Position numbers and translations under genes: made by a program. Positions 1 to 5,598 of a stretch of 5,598 bases of DNA are shown here, piece after piece. The stretch's first letter is position 1; each line of letters starts with the position of its first letter. Under the pieces are notes generated by a model that did not search any database, was not told where the DNA came from, and was given only the letters and a program-made list of their open reading frames with translations. The stretch is from Bdellovibrionales bacterium (GTDB lineage: Bacteria; Bdellovibrionota; UBA1018): positions 1 through 5,598 of the forward strand of contig JAGWZD010000150.1 of assembly GCA_018968995.1 (NCBI GenBank). Reading direction: 5' to 3'.

Positions 1-422
1 GCCCGAGCATCAAATGATCCGGATACTTTAAAGACATCATGAAACGTCGGCAACCAGTCTGGATTCACGTCGAGATCAAATTTTCCGCCCCCGAACTGAG
101 CGCGAACCTGCTGAATTCCCTCCGAGGGTTTGTCGAGTTCAAAAGAAAGTCGCTCATCCACCATTTCTCGGTTCATGACTGTCGCCAAGGTTTCTACCAT
201 GTTTGCCGACACTCGCGCCCGTTTACCCTCAGGCTCTCCAGGAGTCGAGAATTCCAGGTGAGTGATTTTCAGGGACTTAGAATCCACCACTAATCCAATA
301 TCTAAGGGTTTAAATCCGGGAGCATCGCTCGCGATAGAAAGTCCCTTCACTCGGCACTCTCCAGCAAGGGCTGAGCATGAGAAAACCAAAGATAGAGTGG
401 CGGCGGCGCTCAAGAGCTTCAT
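1..422 (-). CDS. Exported protein of unknown function (N-terminal part, truncated by the window edge)
   Basis: About 140 codons are open on the minus strand with no stop up to the window edge, so the C-terminus is missing. The chosen start (ATG at 420-422) gives a good Sec signal peptide: MKLL, a hydrophobic stretch of about 13 residues, then SALA followed by GE, a standard signal peptidase I site after residue 20. An in-frame ATG 8 codons upstream (444-446) would add MPIAFDES before the signal. It has AAGG only one base before it, which is too close to work as a ribosome site, so the inner start is preferred; the inner start has only a weak GAGAG ahead of it. The mature part begins GECRVKGL and reads like a soluble, beta-rich protein with alternating polar and hydrophobic residues (for example VVDSKSLKITHLEFS). 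I do not recognise the family. A lipoprotein reading (VFSC inside the leader) is possible but fits the lipobox poorly. It lies 175 bases downstream of the glycosyltransferase on the same strand, so co-transcription is possible but not shown. Confidence 0.72.
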   Translation of the reverse strand, partial: MKLLSAAATLSLVFSCSALAGECRVKGLSIASDAPGFKPLDIGLVVDSKSLKITHLEFSTPGEPEGKRARVSANMVETLATVMNREMVDERLSFELDKPSEGIQQVRAQFGGGKFDLDVNPDWLPTFHDVFKVSGSFDAR

Positions 423-597
423 ACTCTCATCAAAAGCAATCGGCATGCCTTTTTAGCAGAGCCAGAACCCCGGTTTTCCGCCTCTTGAGGTCGAAAGATG
501 TCAAACTTTTAGACACCCTGACGATTCTTGAACAGTACGTGTTTTGTCCGTTAATAGTTGTTCCGTTGGACCTATACTCTCTCGATTGCTCACTAGA
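423..597. other. Intergenic gap between the glycosyltransferase stop and the exported-protein start
   Basis: These 175 bases carry no convincing gene on either strand. On the minus strand there is an exact TTGACA (499-504), but no good -10 box follows at 16-19 bases, so a promoter for the exported protein is not firmly placed. No stem followed by a T-run was seen on the minus strand, so no intrinsic terminator for the glycosyltransferase can be called. A short palindrome, AACCCCGGTT, lies near 466 and is too small to assign. Confidence 0.5.
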
Positions 598-1866
598 CTA
601 ACGTCTCATCTCTAATTGGCGTGAATAAGATATTCCGAAGTCTCCTTTCGGAGCGCCGCCGTTGTGATGGATATAGTTCAGGAATCCTAGGGAGATTGTA
701 AACTGACAAATCAGGACCATCCACAGTGCCCATTGCCCACGCAATCCTGACTTCAGTCCGAGGCGAGCCAACCAGAGAAACTGCAATGGAAAAGTGACGA
801 GATAATAATGCTGATAGAGAGGGATGGCCGCGACAGTGAGCAGTACGCCCATTCCTACAAATGCTGCCTGAATTAATAAGTCTGTAGAAGAATGGTCTCC
901 CAAAAAAAACGAGCGCCACTTTCCCTCAGACGACTTAAAGCGATAGACCCAGGAGATAAATAGCCCAAATAAAATGAAATAAAGGGCTACCTGCGCAGCT
1001 CCAAAAATGTAAGTCGGGTAGGATCCAATGTACGGATAAGATAAAAACTCCCAGAAATGATCACCTAGAGAGTACGAAATATTGATGCCCCAAGCGCTGA
1101 TGATCCAGTACTTCCAGTAAGCGAGATTGAGAATTCGCATTAATCCAACAATAGAAGAATGTTCTGATCCCGATTGAGCAACGGTGATGATCCATGGAAT
1201 CAGGGGAAGAGCTCCGATAATTGAACCCGCCCACCAGCCCTTCCATGAAGCTCGAGTGCTCCTACCGAATAGGTAGGTCCAAATCAGAACTGCTGCAGAA
1301 AAGAAGAATCCGCCCATGTGAATCTGTCCCAGCGAAGCACCAATCAGTCCCCACAAGAACGCGCACCAGAAGCTGGCGCGATTTTTCCAGCAAATCAGAA
1401 ATAGAATCGAAAAAAACGGGAGAGTAGACTGGGCCCATATTTTTCGTTGAAGAACAATGCTTAATGGATTGACTGCCGCAAATGCCGCCGACCAGATCCA
1501 GAGCCGTCGTTCATCGGCATCGGCCCTTTTTACGGCGTAAAGAACCAGAATCAAAAGGGCCAAGCAGTTGAGAATCTGCACTGCCCGCGAAAGCTCTATG
1601 GGGGTGTCTGCTGAGAAGAGACGAGCGAGACCGACAAAGATCCATACGCTCAAACCTGGATTCACCATTCCTGCAGAAGAATTCATGCCCACCCACGGCC
1701 ATGGTTTCGTGCGTAAAACCTCTTGAGAATAGCTAAAACTGTAGGCTTCATCGGCCTTAAATTCGATATCTCTGCTAAATGAAAGTCGAAGTGCAAATCC
1801 GACAATAAGAATGAGCACTGCCGAAATTATCGTTTTTTTACTGATTTTGAGCGGGTAGATTTTCAC
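598..1866 (-). CDS. GT-C fold membrane glycosyltransferase, GT39/ArnT-like
   Basis: This 422-residue polytopic inner-membrane protein is likely to transfer a sugar from a polyprenyl-phosphate donor to an acceptor on the periplasmic face, as GT-C enzymes do; donor and acceptor cannot be read from the sequence. The first membrane helix is at about residues 13-30. It is followed by the first outer loop with KADEAYS (Asp39-Glu40), the acidic pair at the place of the catalytic Asp in GT39/GT83/ArnT-type enzymes. Next comes a conserved-looking loop with SSAGMVNPGLSVW (63-75). Roughly ten more hydrophobic segments follow (about 98-112, 122-140, 148-160, 165-202, 212-230, 288-308, 331-350, 355-370, 377-398). 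The tail NGGAPKGDFGISYSRQ (402-417) resembles the ending of other uncharacterised members of this group, as I recall them. The start is GTG at 1864-1866, overlapping the photolyase stop as GTGA; AAGG lies about 10 bases upstream. This implies translational coupling. Length is a little short for ArnT (about 550), which has a periplasmic domain that this protein lacks. The fold and general class are fairly sure; the specific role is unknown. Confidence 0.85.
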   Translation of the reverse strand: MKIYPLKISKKTIISAVLILIVGFALRLSFSRDIEFKADEAYSFSYSQEVLRTKPWPWVGMNSSAGMVNPGLSVWIFVGLARLFSADTPIELSRAVQILNCLALLILVLYAVKRADADERRLWIWSAAFAAVNPLSIVLQRKIWAQSTLPFFSILFLICWKNRASFWCAFLWGLIGASLGQIHMGGFFFSAAVLIWTYLFGRSTRASWKGWWAGSIIGALPLIPWIITVAQSGSEHSSIVGLMRILNLAYWKYWIISAWGINISYSLGDHFWEFLSYPYIGSYPTYIFGAAQVALYFILFGLFISWVYRFKSSEGKWRSFFLGDHSSTDLLIQAAFVGMGVLLTVAAIPLYQHYYLVTFPLQFLWLARLGLKSGLRGQWALWMVLICQFTISLGFLNYIHHNGGAPKGDFGISYSRQLEMRR

Positions 1867-3416
1867 GATCGGTTGGCCTTAGAATTTGAAGATTTTTGAA
1901 TCGATAGCAAAAAAGTTTCCGCTGAGCTTTTGATCTCATTTTTTTCCTGGGATGATTTTTTATTCCACGTGATGACAGCCATCCCTACTCGGGGATTCTT
2001 TTTGAATCGCTCGAGATTCCTAGAGTAGAAATTCCAGTACAAGTAGTTCAACGGACAGGCAGATGGACCCGTTTTCACCCCGGGCTTATAGCGACAACCC
2101 GAGCAATAGTTGCTCATTTTAGAGATATAGCCCGATCCCGCCGCGTAAGGTTTTGTGGCCATAAATCCGCCGTCAGCATGAAGAACCATGCCTAGCACGT
2201 TTGCAGCCATCACCCAGTCGTGAGCATCGACATACATCTCGTTGAACCACCGAAGCGCCTGCTGAGGGTGAACTCCGGCAATTAATAAAAAATTTCCAAG
2301 AATCATGAGGCGCTGGATGTGGTGATTAAACCCGGTGGAGTGAACCTGATTGAGAGCTTTGCGAACACAATTGAGATCGGTTTTACCAGAGTAGAAGAAA
2401 TCGGGGAGGGGTAGGTCTGCTTGTAGGCCGTTGACCTTCTCATACTCAGGCATTTTCAACCAATACACGCCGTTTACAAATTCGCGCCATCCTGCGATCT
2501 GGCGCACAAATCCTTCGACACTGTTTATTGGCGCGTTTCCTTTTCTGAAGCAATCGATAGCGCTCTCGATGCATTCCTGAGGTGTCAGAAGTCCAATATT
2601 TAAAAGCGGGGACAGTACTGAATGAAAGAGAAGAGGATCTTCATCTACCATCAAATCTTCCCACGGACCAAATTCAGATAGACGGGTGGAGATGAAATTC
2701 TCCAGCCATTTCAAAGCTTCTTGGCGAGAGACGGGAAGCCAAAATTTGTCACTATTTCCTGGGTTTTCTGAAAACTCTTGGTCGATTAGGCGAATCACTC
2801 CGCGAGTGATTGCATCCGGCTTCGGTAGGCTGATCTGAGATCGGGGGCGTCCAGCTTTCTCCCAGTCGCGATAGGTCTTTCGATTTTCAGGATCAAAGTT
2901 CCACTGTCCCTGGATAGGGTTGCCCCTTTTGTCCATGAGATAGCCATACTTTTCACGAATCCTTCGATAGTGCGACTCCATCAGGAGCGATTTTTTTCCG
3001 CTGGCCCAACTCTGGAACTCATCACGGCTTAACAGAAATTGAGTGGTGGGAATGATCTCGATCGGGAATTTCTTGGCCAACTTCTCCACAGCGCAGTGCT
3101 CATCGTAGTTATTGGGTTGTGCGACAAGAATGCGTTCAGAGCCATGTCTCTTGAGGTGTGTGCTCAGGGCACTCTCCCAGGTCTCTTGGGCTTCGTAAGA
3201 GTAGTAGTCGACGTTCCAACCTAGGGTTTTAAGTTCGCTCGAGAAGTGTCTTGAGGCAGATAAAATCAGAATCAGGCGATGTTTGTGATACGTTAGCTTC
3301 TTGAGAGCTCGTGGGCTTTCGATCATCAGAATGCGATCTTGAGATTTCTTGCCCTGTAGTAGAGCCGCATTTCCCAGGCTGAGTTGGTCGCCCAGAATCC
3401 AGATGGTCGTTGACAT
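1863..3416 (-). CDS. phrB: Fe-S cryptochrome/photolyase family protein, PhrB-type (6-4) photolyase
   Basis: This is a 517-residue cytoplasmic flavoprotein, predicted to repair (6-4) pyrimidine photoproducts with blue light. The N-terminal alpha/beta antenna domain begins at once with WILGDQLS (6-13), which fixes the start. The C-terminal FAD/DNA domain has HHIQRLMILGNF (365-376), HADGGFMATKPYAAGSGY (413-430) and the tail YCSGCRYKPG...GPSACPLNYLYW. Cysteines 350, 438, 441 and 454 fall at the same residue numbers as the [4Fe-4S] ligands of Agrobacterium PhrB (from memory). Other matches to PhrB are His365/His366, Tyr424 and Tyr430 (lesion binding and repair), Trp390 (electron transfer) and Ile51 near the DMRL antenna site. 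Position 342 is Tyr, where PhrB has the electron-transfer Trp342, and 391 is Phe where I recall Tyr. FAD and dimethylribityllumazine are the expected cofactors. The end (about 465-517) is Lys/Ser-rich. No Shine-Dalgarno site is visible before the ATG. It heads an operon with the overlapping glycosyltransferase. Family is certain; whether the lesion is (6-4) or another type is inferred. Confidence 0.95.
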   Translation of the reverse strand: MSTTIWILGDQLSLGNAALLQGKKSQDRILMIESPRALKKLTYHKHRLILILSASRHFSSELKTLGWNVDYYSYEAQETWESALSTHLKRHGSERILVAQPNNYDEHCAVEKLAKKFPIEIIPTTQFLLSRDEFQSWASGKKSLLMESHYRRIREKYGYLMDKRGNPIQGQWNFDPENRKTYRDWEKAGRPRSQISLPKPDAITRGVIRLIDQEFSENPGNSDKFWLPVSRQEALKWLENFISTRLSEFGPWEDLMVDEDPLLFHSVLSPLLNIGLLTPQECIESAIDCFRKGNAPINSVEGFVRQIAGWREFVNGVYWLKMPEYEKVNGLQADLPLPDFFYSGKTDLNCVRKALNQVHSTGFNHHIQRLMILGNFLLIAGVHPQQALRWFNEMYVDAHDWVMAANVLGMVLHADGGFMATKPYAAGSGYISKMSNYCSGCRYKPGVKTGPSACPLNYLYWNFYSRNLERFKKNPRVGMAVITWNKKSSQEKNEIKSSAETFLLSIQKSSNSKANRS

Positions 3417-3445
3417 GATTAGAGTCTAGGCCAAGTTCGTCTTGA

Positions 3446-3451
3446 AGTATA
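3446..3451 (-). promoter_or_regulatory. Possible -10 box for the photolyase operon
   Basis: On the minus strand the hexamer TATACT matches the sigma-70 -10 consensus at five of six bases. It sits about 30 bases before the photolyase ATG, so transcription starting some 7 bases later would give a leader of roughly 22 bases. No good -35 box stands 16-18 bases upstream. An activator or an alternative sigma factor could make up for this, or the match could be chance. Confidence 0.35.
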
Positions 3452-3499
3452 AGGTGCTTCGCGGGGAAAACTCTGCCTATTGCGGTTTAAGTGTGGCCT

Positions 3500-3504
3500 G
3501 AGGA
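3500..3504 (+). promoter_or_regulatory. Ribosome binding site candidate for the amylase
   Basis: GAGGA lies just ahead of the ATG at 3507, with only two bases between. The spacing is short, but it is the clearest Shine-Dalgarno-like match close to any of the possible starts. It favours 3507 over the ATG at 3552, which has none. A GTG at 3540 with GAGGG about ten bases before it is a rival start. Confidence 0.4.
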
Positions 3505-3506
3505 CA

Positions 3507-5598
3507 ATGAAGTTCTCGGAGCTTGAGGGTCTCAATTCAGTGAATCTTAAGATGAATTTCTGGTTCTGTGCGAGTTGGCCTCGATACAGTCTCTTGGTCG
3601 TCGCTTTAGCCGTCGCCCCCGGATTGGGTGGCTCAGTACGCCCGCCCCCCGTGAATGCCTCTTCAGTTGTACCCGACGCAACACTCGACGGAATTCCGGC
3701 TGTGATGGAGTGGAGCGAGCAGAGAGTTCATTTGGCGGAGAGGCGATTTCTTGACCGCAATGCTCATCGACTGCCTTCGCCAGCGCATTGGAGTAGCGAG
3801 ATCGTCTATCAAATTGTTGTTGATCGCTTTAATGATGGCGATCCAACGAATAATTCAATCAACCTTCCAGCGCATCAGGCGGAGGGTGATCAGGGTAGTT
3901 TCAGGCACATCAGTGAGTACCGACACGGCGGAGACCTTCGTGGTGTGATTCAAAGACTCGACTATCTGGTGGATCTGGGGATTTCTACTATTTGGCTTAC
4001 TCCCATTCTTATGAACGGCGATGGCGACTATCATGGTTATTGCGTATCTGATTTCACAAAGATCGATCCTGGTTTTGGGCATCCAGAGGACCTAGTTGAG
4101 CTGGTAAAGCGGGCCCACCAGCGCGGGATCCGGGTCATATTAGATATTGTGGTCAATCACGTTTGTGACCGCCAGACGAAATACGCTTCGTTTCACTCGC
4201 CAATAGGGCATTCATCCTGTGCATTTGACTTAGAGAGGGCCTACCAAATAGGGGCTCCTCTTTATTCCGAAAGGCAGATCGCTCTCGATTTTTCCGACAA
4301 ATTTTTTAGACCCCTACGTAGTCAGCGTTTTTTTCATCGATGCGGCCCTAATACTGTGCAGGATATGGAGGCCAATAGACCCGCCAGTCGTTTTGGAGAC
4401 TTCTTGTATCCGATGTTAGATTTAAATACGTCTGATACAGATCTACAGACGATTTTGGTAAACCTAATGAAGTACTGGATTGCCGAGGCTGACGTGGATG
4501 GATTTCGTCTCGACGCGGCCAAACATATTTCGCCCAGTTTTACGGGGTATTTTTCGTCAATGATTCGCGACTATGCAGCAAGCTTGGGAAAAGATAATTT
4601 TTTTATCGTGGCCGAGGTTGCCGCTGATTCAGTCACGATCACTCGGCACTTGGGCAAGATGAGTCGTTCCAATTCTGACCGATCTTGGCGATTGAGACTA
4701 GGCTCGGTCGTAAATCCGAACACGAGCGATACATTAGCAGATGTAGTTAGTCGGCACGTACGTTTTCCTTTAACAGGTTCTAATGCCGTCTATGATTTTG
4801 CTCATTCTGGGATCGCTCGCGATGTTTTGACGAATAAAAGACCCTCAGGTGCACTCGAGCACTACTTTCTGGCTGACTCCTATTATAGACACCTCTCTGA
4901 TCAAACCGATTCGAGTTTGAATTTCACCGTTCTAGAGATTCATGACTGGCCCCGTTTGAATGAGTCTACACCGGATGATCAGAGGATTTCTCAGTTTGGC
5001 TTATCTTATCTGGCCACAGCACCCGGCATACCGGTGATCTATTACGGAATGGAGCAGGGATTTAATGGTCTGTGTAGGTCTGGAAGTATATCTTCCTTGG
5101 TTACGCCTAATGTTCTGGATCAGGAGTGCTCAAAGAAGTCGGAATCATGGGTGCATAGTCTATTTCGCCAGGACATGTTCGTGGGAGGGATGTTTCGGCT
5201 GGGAAGCTCGATACCTAGTGTGAACTCGCTGGCCTTCATTGGGCCGCCGCCAAATCCGATACCCACTCCTGGGGGGCCAGATCCCTATCTTAGGCGAGAT
5301 CATCAGATTTATTTAACTTCGAGAAGGTTGAACTATTTGCGGCGGTCTTGTGTGGCGCTCCAGCGCGGAGATATCAGCTGGGTTAAGACTGAATCGAAAA
5401 ATCCCGGACTTTTTGCCTTCTCTAGAAAGTACCAGGACCAAGAAATTCTGATCTTAGCTAACAATAGCGATCGAGAGGTTCAAGTCGCAGAGCTTCCTGT
5501 AAAATTTGCGAGTAGAACGCTGTCCCATGTTGAAGACTCAACCATTCAAGCCAGACAGGTAAGCCCAGGTTATTTTTCCTTTGGTGGCTTTCGACTGG
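3507..5598 (+). CDS. Exported GH13 alpha-amylase-family glycoside hydrolase (C-terminus cut by the window edge)
   Basis: An open frame of 697 codons runs to the window end with no stop. It should hydrolyse or rearrange alpha-glucosidic bonds in starch, glycogen or maltodextrin outside the cytoplasm. The hydrophobic core of a signal peptide or anchor is at about residues 27-42, then a Pro/Ser linker. The (beta/alpha)8 barrel begins at IVYQIVVDRFNDGD (99-112). GH13 motifs in order are: YHGY (175-178); region I DIVVNH (213-218); region II GFRLDAAKH with nucleophile Asp336 and Lys339-His340; region III FIVAEV with acid/base Glu370; region IV LEIHDW with His479 and stabiliser Asp480. PGIPVIYYGMEQGF (506-519) closes the barrel. 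A beta domain C follows (LFAFSRKYQDQEILILANNS) and is nearly complete at the edge. All catalytic residues are present, so it should be active. Seven cysteines after the leader (179, 220, 238, 279, 523, 541, 615) fit an oxidising compartment. Start choice is uncertain: 3507 (GAGGA before it) gives a long 26-residue N-region; GTG 3540 or ATG 3552 gives a more usual leader. It is divergent from the photolyase operon. Exact substrate and subfamily are not determined. Confidence 0.92.
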   Translation, partial: MKFSELEGLNSVNLKMNFWFCASWPRYSLLVVALAVAPGLGGSVRPPPVNASSVVPDATLDGIPAVMEWSEQRVHLAERRFLDRNAHRLPSPAHWSSEIVYQIVVDRFNDGDPTNNSINLPAHQAEGDQGSFRHISEYRHGGDLRGVIQRLDYLVDLGISTIWLTPILMNGDGDYHGYCVSDFTKIDPGFGHPEDLVELVKRAHQRGIRVILDIVVNHVCDRQTKYASFHSPIGHSSCAFDLERAYQIGAPLYSERQIALDFSDKFFRPLRSQRFFHRCGPNTVQDMEANRPASRFGDFLYPMLDLNTSDTDLQTILVNLMKYWIAEADVDGFRLDAAKHISPSFTGYFSSMIRDYAASLGKDNFFIVAEVAADSVTITRHLGKMSRSNSDRSWRLRLGSVVNPNTSDTLADVVSRHVRFPLTGSNAVYDFAHSGIARDVLTNKRPSGALEHYFLADSYYRHLSDQTDSSLNFTVLEIHDWPRLNESTPDDQRISQFGLSYLATAPGIPVIYYGMEQGFNGLCRSGSISSLVTPNVLDQECSKKSESWVHSLFRQDMFVGGMFRLGSSIPSVNSLAFIGPPPNPIPTPGGPDPYLRRDHQIYLTSRRLNYLRRSCVALQRGDISWVKTESKNPGLFAFSRKYQDQEILILANNSDREVQVAELPVKFASRTLSHVEDSTIQARQVSPGYFSFGGFRL

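Larger units (their letters stand above)
3417..3506. promoter_or_regulatory. Divergent promoter region between the photolyase operon and the amylase
   Basis: Only 90 bases separate the two divergent start codons, so promoters for both directions must lie here or reach into the genes. The only core element I can point to is the minus-strand TATACT listed separately. I found no clear sigma-70 promoter for the amylase, no LexA-type inverted repeat and no strong operator palindrome. If the amylase starts at 3540 or 3552 instead of 3507, this region is 33-45 bases longer. Confidence 0.5.

Noticed and set aside
499..504. Exact TTGACA on the minus strand upstream of the exported-protein gene
   Set aside because: No acceptable -10 hexamer stands 16-19 bases downstream (the sequence there is G-rich, GCGGAA-like), so a promoter is not supported.
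546..571. GTCC...GGAC inverted ends with two CCGTT direct repeats, considered as a terminator
   Set aside because: The stem is only four base pairs with a long loop and no following T-run on the minus strand.
573..578. TATACT on the plus strand next to the glycosyltransferase stop
   Set aside because: It has no -35 box at the right distance and would drive only antisense RNA into the glycosyltransferase.
39..601. Three overlapping plus-strand open frames at the left end
   Set aside because: They have no recognisable motifs or ribosome sites and lie largely antisense to a minus-strand gene with a clear signal peptide.
593..919. Open frame of 108 codons on the minus strand
   Set aside because: It lies in another frame inside the glycosyltransferase, whose membrane-helix pattern and GT-C motif mark the real frame.
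3436..3460. GAAG...CTTC and GTTC-like half sites in the divergent region, considered as a LexA or light-regulator operator
   Set aside because: The arms are four bases long and do not match LexA spacing or a palindromic operator convincingly.
3751..4082. Short open frames on both strands within the amylase
   Set aside because: They are shadows of the GH13 frame, which carries the conserved IVYQIVVDRFNDGD and YHGY motifs here.

Overview
The window is a stretch of bacterial chromosome with about half G+C (judged by eye), densely coded on both strands. It holds two complete genes and two that run off the edges. No RNA gene, insertion sequence, CRISPR array or long repeat was seen. The mix of an Fe-S (6-4) photolyase-type repair enzyme, a GT-C membrane glycosyltransferase and exported proteins with Sec-type leaders points to a Gram-negative bacterium. 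A free-living proteobacterium or a Bdellovibrio-like relative would fit, but the sequence alone does not fix the taxon.

Layout. (1) Positions 1-422, minus strand: the N-terminal part of an exported protein of unknown family, cut by the window edge. (2) 423-597: a short non-coding gap. (3) 598-1866, minus strand: a polytopic GT39/ArnT-like glycosyltransferase. (4) 1863-3416, minus strand: a PhrB-type cryptochrome/photolyase with four Fe-S cysteines. Genes 4 and 3 share the four bases GTGA (stop TGA inside start GTG), so they form a two-gene operon in the order photolyase, then glycosyltransferase. (5) 3417-3506: a 90-base divergent promoter region. (6) 3507-5598, plus strand: an exported GH13 alpha-amylase-family enzyme, running off the right edge inside its C-terminal beta domain.

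How the genes work together. The photolyase would repair UV lesions in the cytoplasm using light. The glycosyltransferase would move sugars from a lipid carrier on the outer face of the inner membrane. The amylase would cut alpha-glucans outside the cytoplasm. No shared pathway is obvious. The most informative points are that the photolyase keeps nearly every residue known to matter in Agrobacterium PhrB but has Tyr where PhrB has the electron-transfer Trp342, and that it is tightly coupled to a membrane glycosyltransferase. I see an interesting variant and an odd gene pairing, but no clear evidence of a wholly new multi-gene system.
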